DNA of 64,000 bases. Origin: CBDCGJ01 sp965216645. Lineage in GTDB: Bacteria; Pseudomonadota; Alphaproteobacteria; GCA-2731375. The notes under the pieces are model-generated. The model did not search any database. It was not told where the DNA came from and saw only the letters and a list, made by a program, of their open reading frames with translations. The position numbers were made by a program, and so were the translations under genes. The DNA lies in NCBI GenBank assembly GCA_965216645.1, contig CBDCGJ010000043.1, positions 62,001-126,000 of the forward strand. The letters are read 5' to 3'. The first letter of the stretch is position 1. Every line of letters starts with the position of its first letter. Shown here piece by piece: positions 34,108 to 43,650 of this stretch.

Positions 34108-35484
34108 ATGAAAGTAATCGTCTGCGGCGCCGGTCAGGTCGGCTTCAATATTGCCCGCCAACTCGCCGGTGAAAACAACGACGTCACCGTGATCGACCAG
34201 GAACCGGCGTTGGTTCAACGGGTCAATGACAGTCTCGACGTGCGCGGGCTGCGTGGTTTCGCTTCCCATCCCGACGTGCTCGAAGCCGCGGGCGCGGAAG
34301 ACGCGGACATGGTGATCGCCGTGACCTATGCGGACGAGGTCAACATGGTCGCTTGCCAGGTCGCCCATTCACTCTTCAACGTGCCGACCAAAATCGCGCG
34401 AATTCGCAGCCAGAGCTATCTCCGCACGATTTGGCGCGACCTTTTCAGCCGCGACCACATGCCGATCGATGTGATCATCTCACCGGAAGTCGAAGTCGCG
34501 CGGGCGGTGAAGCGGCGGCTGGACACGCCAGGCGCCTTCGACGTCATTCCGTTCGCTGACGACCGGGTCCGTGTGATCGGGGTGCTGTGCGAGGAAGACT
34601 GCCCGGTCGTCGACACGCCGCTTCGTCAACTCACCGAATTGTTCCCCGACCTTAATATCGTGGTCTGCGGCATCGCGCGGGGCGACCGATTGATCGTGCC
34701 GACAGGGGACGACCAAATGTTGGTCGGCGATCAAGTCTATTTCGTCTGCGACGAAAAGCATGTCGCCCGCGCTTTGGCGGTATTCGGTCATGAAGAGCAG
34801 GAAGCGCGCCGCGTGATCGTTATCGGCGGCGGCAATATCGGCTTGGATTTGGCCAAGCAATTGGAAAAAGACGATCCGAACCTTCGGTTGAAACTGATCG
34901 AAATCGATAGAGCCCGCGCCGAATTCGTCGCCGATGCCGTGAGCCGCAGCGTCGTCATCAACGGCGACGCGCTCGACAGCGAAATCCTGCGCGAGGCCAA
35001 TGTGCAAGCCGCCGAGACCGTCGTCGCCGTTACCGACGACGATGAAGTCAATGTACTCTCCAGTTTGTTGGCGAAACGCCATGGCAGCCAGCGCAGCGTC
35101 ACGCTCATCAACAATGCCAGTTATGTTCCCTTGATCCGCTCGCTCGGTATCGACGCGGCGGTCAATCCCCGCGCGACGACCGTTTCGTCGATCTTGCAAC
35201 ATGTCAGGCGCGGCCGGATACGCGGGGTTTATTCCTTGCGCGATGGCGTCGCCGAATTGATCGAGGCCGAGGCATTGGAAACCTCGCCGGTGGTCGGCGT
35301 CCCGTTGCGTGACGTGCGTATGCCCGCCGGCGTGATCGTTGGCGCCATCGTTCGCGGCGACGCAATTGTCATTCCGCGCGGCGATACGGTTATCGAAGTT
35401 CGTGATCGGGTTATTGTCATGGCGCTGCGCGAGGTCGTCCGAAAGGTCGAAAAAATGTTCTCCGTGCAGCTGAATTTCTTTTAG
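34108..35484 (+). CDS. trkA: Trk potassium uptake regulatory subunit TrkA
   Basis: The 458-residue peripheral membrane protein has two RCK/TrkA-N domains, each with a nucleotide-binding glycine motif (CGAGQVGFNIA at residues 6-16; IGGGNIGLDLA in the second half), each followed by a TrkA-C domain. It gates the TrkH channel in response to NAD(H) or ATP/ADP. trkH follows after 33 bases. The ntrYX-trkA-trkH-dat-hfq-hflX order is conserved in alphaproteobacteria. Confidence 0.97.
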   Translation: MKVIVCGAGQVGFNIARQLAGENNDVTVIDQEPALVQRVNDSLDVRGLRGFASHPDVLEAAGAEDADMVIAVTYADEVNMVACQVAHSLFNVPTKIARIRSQSYLRTIWRDLFSRDHMPIDVIISPEVEVARAVKRRLDTPGAFDVIPFADDRVRVIGVLCEEDCPVVDTPLRQLTELFPDLNIVVCGIARGDRLIVPTGDDQMLVGDQVYFVCDEKHVARALAVFGHEEQEARRVIVIGGGNIGLDLAKQLEKDDPNLRLKLIEIDRARAEFVADAVSRSVVINGDALDSEILREANVQAAETVVAVTDDDEVNVLSSLLAKRHGSQRSVTLINNASYVPLIRSLGIDAAVNPRATTVSSILQHVRRGRIRGVYSLRDGVAELIEAEALETSPVVGVPLRDVRMPAGVIVGAIVRGDAIVIPRGDTVIEVRDRVIVMALREVVRKVEKMFSVQLNFF

Positions 35485-35517
35485 CCGACAACCCGCGACT
35501 AAAGAGCCGGTTCGCTT

Positions 35518-36963
35518 ATGGATTTTCGAGGCGTCTTACATTGCTTGGGCTGGACCGTGATCATTTTCGCCGGCGGAATGATGTTGGCGTCCGTTGGCGG
35601 TTTCATCATGCGGGAGTACACGGCCGGTTGGATCTACGCCCAAAGCGCCATTCTGATCGGATTTATCGGCGGCGCTCTGACCCTGTCGACGCGTCAGCTT
35701 CGGGGCAATTTCGAGAAGCGAGAATGCATACTCTATGTCGCGATGGTCTGGCCGCTGCTCGCCGTATTGGGTTCGATCCCGCTTTACTGGTCGGAACCGG
35801 CGATGGGCGAGTTCGCCAGCGTGTTCGAGGCCGTCTCCGGTATCACGACGACCGGCGCCACCGTATTGGCCGCGCCGGAGGAAGTCGCCCGGACCACCCT
35901 GCTCTGGCGCGCGCTGCTACAATGGCAAGGCGGGTTTCTAACCATCGTTTTGGTGGTTGTCGTCATGTCCCACCTCAATATCGGCGGCCTGGAAATTTTT
36001 CAGAAAGTCGTGCCTTCCGGGGAGGGGGCGGCGATCCCGAACCGGTTGGCGCAGACGGCGAAAGATCTGGCCTTGGTCTATACGCTGTTTACCGCGCTCT
36101 GCGGGTTTGCGCTTTGGTTTGCCGGCATGCCGGGCTTCGATGCCTTCTGTCACGCATTGAGCACCTTGTCGACCGGTGGTTTCAGCACCCATAGCGATGG
36201 CGTGGCCAATTTCGCCAATCCGTTGATCGAAACCACGCTGATCGTCTTCATGTTCGTCGGCAGTTTGAACTTCACGCTGCATTGGGGACTGGTTCAAGGG
36301 CGATGGTGGGTCTACGGCCGGAACCGGGAGCTGAAATACTTGATCTATATTTTGATCGTTTCGCTGCCGGTTGTCGCATTCTTGGCTTTAAACGACAGTC
36401 ATGTCGGGGTCCTGCGGGAAATGCGCGCCGGTCTGTTCGTGATTGTTTCGATGTTGTCGACCACTGGATATGTCAGCACTTACGACTTGAGCAGCCTCGG
36501 ATATCCCGTTGTGCTGGTTGCGTTTCTGGTGATGGTCGGCGGCGCCACGGGATCGACGGCCGGGGGCCTGAAGCTTCTGCGCATTGCCGTATTGATCAAA
36601 CAGTCGATCCGGGAACTTCGCCGCTTGACCCATCTTCATGTGGTGGTCGGCGTACGCTTCGGCCGGCAACGTCTGGGCGAGCATGCCATCGGGTCCGTGT
36701 GGGCATTCTTCTTCGTCTTCATCTTGTGTCTCGCGGCATTGACCATTGCGCTTGCCTTTGTCGGCATGCCGGTCGAAGCGGCGATGCTGGCGGCGGTATC
36801 CGCATTAAGCAATGCAGGTCCGGCCCTGAACGTTCTGGACCCCGCCGGATATGTCGATCTGTCGAAAAGCGCCCAGATTTGGTTATGCCTCGGCATGATT
36901 TTCGGCCGGGTCGAGTTGTTGGCCTTGTTCACCCTGCTTAATCCGTCGTATTGGAGAGGCTAG
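35518..36963 (+). CDS. trkH: TrkH family potassium uptake protein
   Basis: The 481-residue polytopic membrane protein contains the repeated membrane-pore-membrane units of the Trk/Ktr family. Pore-loop segments with the selectivity glycines are seen as EAVSGITTTGATV, HALSTLSTGGFST, MLSTTGYVSTY and SALSNAGPALN. It imports K+ coupled to the membrane potential and is gated by TrkA encoded just upstream. Confidence 0.96.
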   Translation: MDFRGVLHCLGWTVIIFAGGMMLASVGGFIMREYTAGWIYAQSAILIGFIGGALTLSTRQLRGNFEKRECILYVAMVWPLLAVLGSIPLYWSEPAMGEFASVFEAVSGITTTGATVLAAPEEVARTTLLWRALLQWQGGFLTIVLVVVVMSHLNIGGLEIFQKVVPSGEGAAIPNRLAQTAKDLALVYTLFTALCGFALWFAGMPGFDAFCHALSTLSTGGFSTHSDGVANFANPLIETTLIVFMFVGSLNFTLHWGLVQGRWWVYGRNRELKYLIYILIVSLPVVAFLALNDSHVGVLREMRAGLFVIVSMLSTTGYVSTYDLSSLGYPVVLVAFLVMVGGATGSTAGGLKLLRIAVLIKQSIRELRRLTHLHVVVGVRFGRQRLGEHAIGSVWAFFFVFILCLAALTIALAFVGMPVEAAMLAAVSALSNAGPALNVLDPAGYVDLSKSAQIWLCLGMIFGRVELLALFTLLNPSYWRG

Positions 36964-36983
36964 TAGCGAGCGAGAGGGTTCAG

Positions 36984-37835
36984 ATGACGAGAATAGCTTA
37001 TGTGAATGGGTCCTACGTGCCTCATGACCAGGCGGCGGTGCATATCGAGGATCGCGGCTACCAGTTCGCCGACGGGGTCTATGAAGTGACGGCCGTGCGA
37101 AACGGCAAATTGGTCGACAACGACTGGCATATGGATCGGCTGGAACGCTCCTTGACCGAGCTTAGCATCCGCATGCCGATGAGCCGGCGGGCGATCGATA
37201 TGGTGATGCGCGAGACCGCGCGGCGGAACCGGGTCCATAACGGCATCGTCTATCTGCAAATCACACGCGGGGTCGCCCGGCGCGACCATCCCTTCCCAGG
37301 CGACGATGTCACGCCGGCCCTGGTGATGACGGCGAAATCGACGCCGCCGCCGAAGAAGGAGATTACGGAGGAAGGCGTCAAAGTCGTCTCGGTTCCGGAT
37401 ATTCGCTGGAGCCGACGGGACATCAAGTCGGTTTCCCTGCTGCCGAACTGTCTTGCCAAGCAGGCGGCGAAGGAGCAGGGCGCCTATGAAGCCTGGCAGG
37501 TCGAGGCGGACGGCCATGTCACCGAAGGCAGCTCCACCAACGCTTGGATTGTCGACCAGGACGGAACCCTGATCACCCATCCGGTGGAACATTCGATCCT
37601 GAACGGCATTACCCGCCGGCGTCTGATCGAACTGGCGAAATCGGAGGGTGTGAAAGTGGAGGAACGCTATTTCTCCCTCGATGAGGCCAAGCAGGCGCGG
37701 GAGGCCTTTCTGACCAGTACCACCTCTTTCGTCACGCCGATTGTGGAGATTGACGAAACCGTGATCGGCAATGGTAAACCGGGCACAATCAGCCTGAAAC
37801 TGCGCGAACTCTATCAGGTCTACGCCGACGCCTGA
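36984..37835 (+). CDS. dat: D-amino-acid aminotransferase-like class IV PLP enzyme
   Basis: The 283-residue protein is a class IV aminotransferase. EDRGYQFADGVYEV near the N-terminus, RDIKSVSLLPNCLAKQ with the probable PLP lysine, and VTEGSSTNAWIV and GITRRRLIELA fit D-alanine/D-amino acid transaminases, though branched-chain or aminodeoxychorismate lyase activity cannot be excluded. The start ATG at 36984 has GAGAGGG upstream; the frame also opens inside the trkH end. Its place between trkH and hfq is conserved. A role in D-amino acid supply for peptidoglycan is inferred. Confidence 0.9.
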   Translation: MTRIAYVNGSYVPHDQAAVHIEDRGYQFADGVYEVTAVRNGKLVDNDWHMDRLERSLTELSIRMPMSRRAIDMVMRETARRNRVHNGIVYLQITRGVARRDHPFPGDDVTPALVMTAKSTPPPKKEITEEGVKVVSVPDIRWSRRDIKSVSLLPNCLAKQAAKEQGAYEAWQVEADGHVTEGSSTNAWIVDQDGTLITHPVEHSILNGITRRRLIELAKSEGVKVEERYFSLDEAKQAREAFLTSTTSFVTPIVEIDETVIGNGKPGTISLKLRELYQVYADA

Positions 37836-37951
37836 GCCGTCGCCGCAAGCGCCGATTTACGACGAATCTTCTCCATGGTATCAATGCGGCAGGTGTGATA
37901 GACACCGCCGCTCGACGCGGTCGTACGCGCGTCCAACAAGAGGAATGAAAA

Positions 37952-38197
37952 ATGGCGAGCGATCGGCAAAATATTCAAGATGTATTCTTAAACCATGTTC
38001 GTAAAAACAAATCACCGGTTACCGTCTTTTTGGTCAATGGGGTGAAGCTGCAGGGCATCATCAGCGGCTTCGATAATTTCTGCGTCCTGCTGCGCCGGGA
38101 CGGCCATGTGCAATTGGTCTATAAGCATGCGATTTCGACTGTCATGCCGGCCCATACGATCAATCTCTATGACGGAGACCAATCGGAGACGGATTGA
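37952..38197 (+). CDS. hfq: RNA chaperone Hfq
   Basis: The 81-residue Sm-like protein forms hexamers that pair small RNAs with mRNAs. Sm1 (PVTVFLVNGVKLQGIISGFDNFCVLL) and Sm2 (QLVYKHAISTVMP) motifs are complete, with the YKHA RNA-binding pocket; the C-terminal tail is short, as usual in alphaproteobacteria. It lies 116 bases after dat, so it may have its own promoter. Its stop overlaps the TTG start of hflX. Confidence 0.98.
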   Translation: MASDRQNIQDVFLNHVRKNKSPVTVFLVNGVKLQGIISGFDNFCVLLRRDGHVQLVYKHAISTVMPAHTINLYDGDQSETD

Positions 38198-39513
38198 CCT
38201 TCGAGCCCACATCCAAGCCGACATTTGAACTGACTGGGCGCGGCCTCGTGCTGCATCCGTTCGTCAAGTCGAAGCGTATCGCCGGACGCGAGCCCGAGGC
38301 CGCGCTGGAAGAAGCCGTCAGGCTGACCGAGGCCATGGAGATCGAGGTCACCGGGGCCGAGACGGTGGGGTTGAGCGCGGTCCGCCCCGCAACGTTGTTC
38401 GGTAGCGGCAAGGTCCGCGACCTGGCCGGCGATGTCGAGCATTTCGGCATCGAGGTCGTCGTGGTCAACGGCACTTTGACGCCCATTCAACAGCGAAATC
38501 TGGAGCGGGCGTGGAACTGCAAAGTGATCGACCGGACCGGTCTGATCCTGGAAATCTTCGCGCGTCGCGCCCGGACGAAAGAAGGCGTGTTGCAGGTCGA
38601 ATTGGCGCAGCTGACCTATCAACGCAGCCGACTGGTGCGCGCCTGGACCCATCTGGAGCGTCAGCGCGGCGGCCTCGGAACCGTCGGCGGGCCGGGCGAA
38701 CGGCAGATCGAGGCCGACCGGCGCGCCATCGACAACCGCATCACGATGCTGCGTAAGCAGCTCGAGGATGTGACCCGGACCCGAGAGTTGCATCGAAAAA
38801 CCCGCCGCGAGGCGCCTTATCCGGTGGTCGCGCTGGTCGGCTATACCAACGCCGGCAAATCGACGCTGTTCAATCGCCTAACCAAAGCCAAGGTGATGGC
38901 TGAGGACCAACTCTTCGCGACTTTGGATCCGACCATGCGCGCCGTCGAATTGCCAAGCGGGCAGCGGGTCATCCTGTCGGATACGGTGGGGTTCATCTCC
39001 GATCTGCCGACCCATTTGGTTGCCGCTTTCCGCGCAACTTTGGAAGAGGTGTTGGAAGCGGATGTGATCGTTCATGTTCGCGACATCGCCCACCCGGAAA
39101 GCCGGCTGCAACGCGACGACGTGGTCCGGGTGCTGGCCGATCTCGGCGTCGACGTCGATCAACACGATGCCATCGTCGAGGCTTGCAACAAATACGAGTT
39201 GCTTGATGAGGAAGCACGGGAAACCGTCGACAACATGCTGAACCGGCGACCGGAATCCCTCGCGGTGTCCGCACTAACCGGTCTCGGCTGCGAGGCATTG
39301 CTGCAACGGATCGATCTGTTGATCTCAGCCAATCGGGAACTGCATGAGGTCGATTTGGCGCCGGAGGAGGGGGAAGCCATGGCTTGGCTCTATCGCCATG
39401 GCGACGTGGTCGAACAAGCTGCCGGGGATGACGGCCGCATCCATCTTCAAGTCCGGCTCGATCCCGCCGATTTCGGAAGATTCCAGAAGCGTTACATCGA
39501 CGCGCAAGCTTGA
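38194..39513 (+). CDS. hflX: GTPase HflX
   Basis: The 439-residue ribosome-associated GTPase has an N-terminal HflX domain (LFGSGKV, VVVNGTLTPIQQRNLERAWNCKVIDRTGLIL), a coiled linker with RGGLGTVGGPGERQIEADRR, and a G-domain with P-loop GYTNAGKSTLFN, DPTMR, and SDTVGFISDLP. HflX splits stalled or hibernating ribosomes under heat stress in studied bacteria. The frame starts with TTG at 38194, overlapping the hfq stop (TTGA), and no ATG lies before the conserved region, which supports coupled translation. Confidence 0.95.
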   Translation: MTFEPTSKPTFELTGRGLVLHPFVKSKRIAGREPEAALEEAVRLTEAMEIEVTGAETVGLSAVRPATLFGSGKVRDLAGDVEHFGIEVVVVNGTLTPIQQRNLERAWNCKVIDRTGLILEIFARRARTKEGVLQVELAQLTYQRSRLVRAWTHLERQRGGLGTVGGPGERQIEADRRAIDNRITMLRKQLEDVTRTRELHRKTRREAPYPVVALVGYTNAGKSTLFNRLTKAKVMAEDQLFATLDPTMRAVELPSGQRVILSDTVGFISDLPTHLVAAFRATLEEVLEADVIVHVRDIAHPESRLQRDDVVRVLADLGVDVDQHDAIVEACNKYELLDEEARETVDNMLNRRPESLAVSALTGLGCEALLQRIDLLISANRELHEVDLAPEEGEAMAWLYRHGDVVEQAAGDDGRIHLQVRLDPADFGRFQKRYIDAQA

Positions 39514-39539
39514 ACATAGCATTTGAAAAGGAGAACGTG

Positions 39540-41033
39540 GTGGCCCGCATCGCCATAGCCGGATTTCTGCACGAGACCAACACCTTCGCGCCGCGCAAAG
39601 CGACCTGGGACGATTTTTTGCGGACGGAAAGCTTTCCCGGCCTGACCGAGGGCACCGACATTCTCAGCGTCTTCCCGGGGAAAAATATCGGCATTGGCGG
39701 CTTCATCGGTGAGGCGCGAAGCCAAGGGCATGACTTGGTGCCGATCGGCTGGTGTGCAGCCGTTCCCTCAGCTCATGTGACGGAGGATGCCTTCGAGCGG
39801 TTTAGCGAACTCTTGTTGGCCGGCCTGGGAGAAGGGCCGGATGTGGATGCCGTTTACCTCGATCTTCACGGCGCCATGGTTTGCGAGCATTTAGAAGATG
39901 GCGAAGGCGAAATACTGCGCCGGGTGCGGGAGCGTGTCGGCCCGGATCTCCCGGTCATTGCCAGCCTCGACCTGCACAGCAATACAACGCCGGAAATGGT
40001 CGAACATAGCGACGGTTTAATCGCTTACCGAACCTATCCCCATCTCGACATGGCGGACACCGGCGCGCGCGCCGCACGCTATCTCGACGGCTTGCTCGAC
40101 GGCCCGCGCCCGTCGAAGGCGCGCCGCGCGGTGCCGTTTCTGATGCCGTTGACCGGGCAATGCACTATGGTCGAACCGACCAAAGGGACATACGGTTTCC
40201 TGGAGAATATCGAAACGCGCGATGACGTGCCCTTGATGTCCTATACGCCGGGCTTTCCACCGGCGGACATTCATCATTGCGGCCCGGTCGTCGTTGCCTA
40301 TGGCGCGGATCAGGCGGCGGCCGACCGCGCGGCGGATGACCTTCTCGAATACATTCTGGCGCGGGAAGCGCAATATGCCGTGGAGATGCTGTCGCCGGGC
40401 GAGGCGGTTACCAAGGCCATGGCGTCGAATGCCCACAAACCCATGGTGCTCGCCGACGTGCAGGACAATTGCGGGGCCGGCGGCACCTCCGATACGACAG
40501 GATTGTTGCGCAGCTTGATCGAACAGGGTGCCGATCGGGCCACGGTCGGGCTGCTGGTCGACCCCGAGGCCGCGGCCGCGGCCCATGCCGCCGGGATGGG
40601 GGCGGAGATCGATATCCCGGTCGGCGGTAAGCTTTACACCGAAGGCGATCCGCCGATGCGGGCACGTTATCGGGTGACCGGATTGTCCGACGGCCGATTT
40701 CGCTGCACCGGTCCCTTCTACAAGGATATCGAGGCCGATCTCGGGCCCTGCGCCATGCTGACCGTCGGCGGCGTCAGCGTTATCGTCTCCACCAACCGTA
40801 TGCAGGCGGCGGATAAGGAGATGTTCCGACATATCGGCTGCGATCCGGAGGAGCAGAAAATCCTGGGCCTGAAAAGCAGCGTCCATTTCCGCGGTGACTT
40901 TACGGACATCGCGCAGGACATCCTCGTCGTCGAAGCGCCCGGCGCCAACAACGAACGCCCGGAAACCCTACCGTACCAAAACCTCCGCCCCGGCGTCCGC
41001 CTTCGTCCAGAGGGGCCGTTGCACGGGGGATAA
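39540..41033 (+). CDS. M81 family metallopeptidase-like protein, second copy (MlrC type)
   Basis: From GTG at 39540, with AGGAG six bases upstream, the protein is 497 residues, nearly the same length as the paralogue at 4042-5538. Motifs: RIAIAGFLHETNTFAPR, VYLDLHGAMVCEHLEDGEGE, SLDLHSNTTPEM, YRTYPHLDMADTGARAARYL, and DVQDNCGAGGTSDTTGLL. An earlier in-frame TTG at 39510 overlaps the hflX stop but lacks a good ribosome-binding site. MazG or another gene often follows hflX in relatives; this M81 gene does so here. Substrate unknown. Confidence 0.88.
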   Translation: MARIAIAGFLHETNTFAPRKATWDDFLRTESFPGLTEGTDILSVFPGKNIGIGGFIGEARSQGHDLVPIGWCAAVPSAHVTEDAFERFSELLLAGLGEGPDVDAVYLDLHGAMVCEHLEDGEGEILRRVRERVGPDLPVIASLDLHSNTTPEMVEHSDGLIAYRTYPHLDMADTGARAARYLDGLLDGPRPSKARRAVPFLMPLTGQCTMVEPTKGTYGFLENIETRDDVPLMSYTPGFPPADIHHCGPVVVAYGADQAAADRAADDLLEYILAREAQYAVEMLSPGEAVTKAMASNAHKPMVLADVQDNCGAGGTSDTTGLLRSLIEQGADRATVGLLVDPEAAAAAHAAGMGAEIDIPVGGKLYTEGDPPMRARYRVTGLSDGRFRCTGPFYKDIEADLGPCAMLTVGGVSVIVSTNRMQAADKEMFRHIGCDPEEQKILGLKSSVHFRGDFTDIAQDILVVEAPGANNERPETLPYQNLRPGVRLRPEGPLHGG

Positions 41034-41160
41034 TCGAAGTTTGGGTTTTATCAAGCCTCTTCGGGCCCAAGTTTCCCGCAATGCTATGGAAGAGCATTCG
41101 GCGGCTTCGGTCATGCCACATTGGGTGCCGCTTTTGCGCGGGCGACGAAGCACCATCCGC

Positions 41161-41625
41161 TCACTGGGCGATGTCTTCGGCCCAAAGCGACGGTTTCTCG
41201 GCGATCAAGGTTGCCATCAGTGTGATACAATCCGGGTCTTGTAGGATGATCACATCGACACCGTGTTGGCGCAAGAATTCCGGATTGCCGGGAAAGTTGC
41301 GGTCTTCGCCGATGATTACCCGAGGAATACCAAATTGCACGATGGTGCCGCTGCACATCATGCAGGGGCTGAGTGTGGTATAGAGCGTTAGTTCGCTGTA
41401 ATCGCGGCGGCGGCCGGCACGGCGCAGACAATCCATTTCCCCATGCGCGATCGGGTCGCCATCCTGGACCCGTCTATTATGTCCAACGGCGATCAGCTCT
41501 TTTTCTTTGGCTAGTGCCGCGCCGATCGGCAGGCCACCTTCGCCAAAGCTTAGACGCGCTTGCTCGACGGCGTGTCCGAGCAACTTCTGCTGCCAGTCCT
41601 GCAACATGCCGGGCGCTCTATTCAT
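41161..41625 (-). CDS. Cytosine deaminase, yeast FCY1-like (CDA fold)
   Basis: At 154 residues this is a small zinc deaminase, not the large CodA of E. coli. Zinc ligands and catalytic acid are in AHGEMDC (His61, Glu63) and LYTTLSPCMMC (Cys88, Cys91). The spacing and the C-terminal half (IPRVIIGEDRNF, then LIAEKPSLWAEDI) track yeast cytosine deaminase closely in my memory of that sequence. It should convert cytosine, or a related aminopyrimidine, to the oxo form. The ATG at 41625 overlaps the VOC stop; an ATG at 41607 is an alternative. It ends a pyrimidine-linked ABC transporter unit. Confidence 0.83.
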   Translation of the reverse strand: MNRAPGMLQDWQQKLLGHAVEQARLSFGEGGLPIGAALAKEKELIAVGHNRRVQDGDPIAHGEMDCLRRAGRRRDYSELTLYTTLSPCMMCSGTIVQFGIPRVIIGEDRNFPGNPEFLRQHGVDVIILQDPDCITLMATLIAEKPSLWAEDIAQ

Positions 41626-42052
41626 GGATCTCGTGATAGCCGCCGGCACCTTCGCCGACCCAGGCGTAGACTTCCCACATATTTCCGTCCGGGTCGCTGA
41701 AATAGCAGCAATACGCATTCCAATCGTGGCGCTGGGGCGGGCCAACGAAGGGGACGCCCTTGTCCGACAAGTCGCGGTAGATCTCATCGACCTCCTTGGG
41801 CGAAGGCACTTCAAGCGCCGTCATTACTTTACGGGTTTCGTTGTCTCCCGGATGGCCGGTCAAACCAGTGTGCTGCTTGATGTGGTCGAGTTGCCAGAGC
41901 GCCAGCGTGACGTGGCCGGAGACGAAATCCGCGAAGCCCTCTTGGCTGCGACGCAGCTTCAGGCCGAGTTTGTCGCGGTAGAATGCGACCGACGCCTCTA
42001 GATCCTTGCAGGTCATGCAGACGTCGGTGATGGGATAGATGTTTCCGATCAT
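41618..42052 (-). CDS. VOC (glyoxalase/dioxygenase fold) family protein
   Basis: The 144-residue protein carries the vicinal-oxygen-chelate pattern: TDVCMTCKDLEASVAFYRDKLGLKLRR at the N-terminus and FVGPPQRHDWNAYCCYFSDPDGNMWEVYAW at the C-terminus, with metal-ligand candidates near each paired beta module. VOC members include glyoxalases, dioxygenases and resistance proteins, so no reaction is assigned. It lies between the ABC permease and the cytosine deaminase, whose start overlaps its stop, indicating a role with that substrate. Confidence 0.85.
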   Translation of the reverse strand: MIGNIYPITDVCMTCKDLEASVAFYRDKLGLKLRRSQEGFADFVSGHVTLALWQLDHIKQHTGLTGHPGDNETRKVMTALEVPSPKEVDEIYRDLSDKGVPFVGPPQRHDWNAYCCYFSDPDGNMWEVYAWVGEGAGGYHEIHE

Positions 42053-42085
42053 ATCTTATTCCACTCCATGTGAATAGGTTAGGCG

Positions 42086-42847
42086 TCAATGCTGCCAGCG
42101 AAGGAATCGCTTTTCCAGCAGCACGACTATAGTGAAGAGCGTGATGGCGAGCAGGGACGATACCAGGATCGCCGCATAGAGCAGGCCGGAGCGATAATTG
42201 AAGGTGGCCTGGATAATCAAGGCGCCGAGACCCAGATTTGCACCGACCCACTCGCCGACAATGGCGCCGATCACGGAGGTCGTTGAGGCGATACGCAAAG
42301 CCGAAAACAGATAGGGCAGGGAGCGCTGTATCCGCAATTTGAAAAACACTTCTCGGCGGTTGGCCGACAGGATGCGCATCAGCTCAAGTTCGTTCTGACT
42401 GACGGACTTGAAGCCGCGAATCATATTCACCAGGGTCGGGAAGAAACAGATGATCGCGGCAATGATGATTTTCGGCGCCATCCCAAGGCCGAAGATCAGC
42501 ACCAAGATCGGCGAAATGGCAATGATCGGTATGGTGTTGAACAGGACAGCGATGGGGAAATACATTCGTTCCGCCAGGCTGCTGTGCACGAAGATGATTG
42601 CGATGATGACCGCCAGCCCGTTGCCAAGGACGAAGCCCATCAGACATTCCTGCACCGTCGGCACCGCGTTCAACAGCAGCAGGTCGAATTTGTCGACGAT
42701 GACATACAGAACCTGATGCGGCAAAGGTGCGACATAGGCCTTTACATCGAATATCAGGACCACAAGATACCAGAGTACGATAATGCTGGCGCCGCCCAGC
42801 AGCGGCCAACCCAGGCCGGAACGTCGTAGCCAAGAGAGCGAAGTCAT
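42086..42847 (-). CDS. ABC transporter permease (SsuC/ThiX-like)
   Basis: The 253-residue inner-membrane protein has about six hydrophobic segments and the BPD_transp_1 signature. The EAA-type loop is seen in MIRGFKSVSQNELELMRILSANRREVFFKLRIQRSLPYLFSALRIA. This class transports taurine, nitrate, sulfonates or hydroxymethylpyrimidine precursors with NMT1/THI5-type binding proteins such as the one encoded upstream. The start overlaps the ATPase stop by four bases. The partner ATPase is frameshifted, so the importer may not be functional. Confidence 0.9.
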   Translation of the reverse strand: MTSLSWLRRSGLGWPLLGGASIIVLWYLVVLIFDVKAYVAPLPHQVLYVIVDKFDLLLLNAVPTVQECLMGFVLGNGLAVIIAIIFVHSSLAERMYFPIAVLFNTIPIIAISPILVLIFGLGMAPKIIIAAIICFFPTLVNMIRGFKSVSQNELELMRILSANRREVFFKLRIQRSLPYLFSALRIASTTSVIGAIVGEWVGANLGLGALIIQATFNYRSGLLYAAILVSSLLAITLFTIVVLLEKRFLRWQH

Positions 42848-43648
42848 CGCGCGCCTGTGTCCTGTCCGCCCGACAACATTTGCCGCAGTTGCGCCACGGT
42901 CTCGTTGAACCGGTTGCCGTCATGTTCGAAATCGTCGTTCTGTTTTTCCGCGCGCAGGTCCATTTCCTCGACGATGCGGCCCGGATTGGCGGCCATTACC
43001 ACCACCCGCTCGCCAAGGTAGGCGGCTTCCGAAAGACTGTGGGTCACAAAAATGATGGTGGTTCCGGTGTCGCGCCAAATCCGCAGCAATTCATCGTTCA
43101 GGCGGTCACGGGTGATTTCGTCAAGCGCGCCGAACGGTTCGTCCATCAACAGGATCGCCGGATTGCCGACCAGGGCACGGGCGATGGCGACACGCTGCCG
43201 CATACCGCCGGACAGTTCGCTGGGCAGCGCGTCCTCACGACCGCTCAACCCTACTAGGTCCAACAAGTAATGGGGATCGGACATTGCGTTATCGGCGCTT
43301 AGCCGTGCTTTGCCGCCGACTTCCAGCGGCAGGCGGACATTTTCCAACGCGCTGCGCCAGGGCAACAGGGTGGCGTCCTGGAACACAAAGCCGATATTTC
43401 GTTGCCGGCGCGCCTGCTCCGCTGTACCACCCAATACCGACACTTGCCCTCGGCTCGCCGGCAATAGGTCGGCGATCACTCGAAGTAAGAAGTAAGGTGG
43501 ATTTACCGCAACCGGATGGCCCGATCACGGTGACGAACTGCCGTCTCACCACCGCCAGTGAAGCCTGCTGCACAGCCGTAATGCGATTGCCATCGCGCTC
43601 AAATGTCACTTCAATATTGTCGAGCGTGATGGCGGTCTCGATTGTCAT
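42844..43648 (-). pseudogene. ABC transporter ATPase (SsuB/TauB-like), broken by a 7-bp tandem duplication
   Basis: The N-terminal part (MTIETAITLDNIEV to VIGPSGCGKSTLL) is in one frame from 43648, while the rest (VIADLLPASRG, FVFQDATLLPWRSALENVRLPLEV, signature ELSGGMRQRVAIARAL, Walker B ILLMDEPFGALDE, and FVTHSLSEAAYL) is in another. The break is at GAAGTAA repeated twice in tandem (43482-43488 and 43489-43495, plus strand), just after the Walker A lysine codons. With one copy removed, the frame is whole: 265 residues, normal for the family. As read, the protein would stop shortly after Walker A. A real mutation is more likely than a base-calling error, though an assembly fault is possible. 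Confidence 0.88.
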
Positions 43649-43650
43649 GT

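Noticed and set aside
41034..41160. Terminator between the convergent M81 and cytosine deaminase genes
   Set aside because: Only a short TTGGG/CCCAA pairing with a long loop and no T-run; not convincing.
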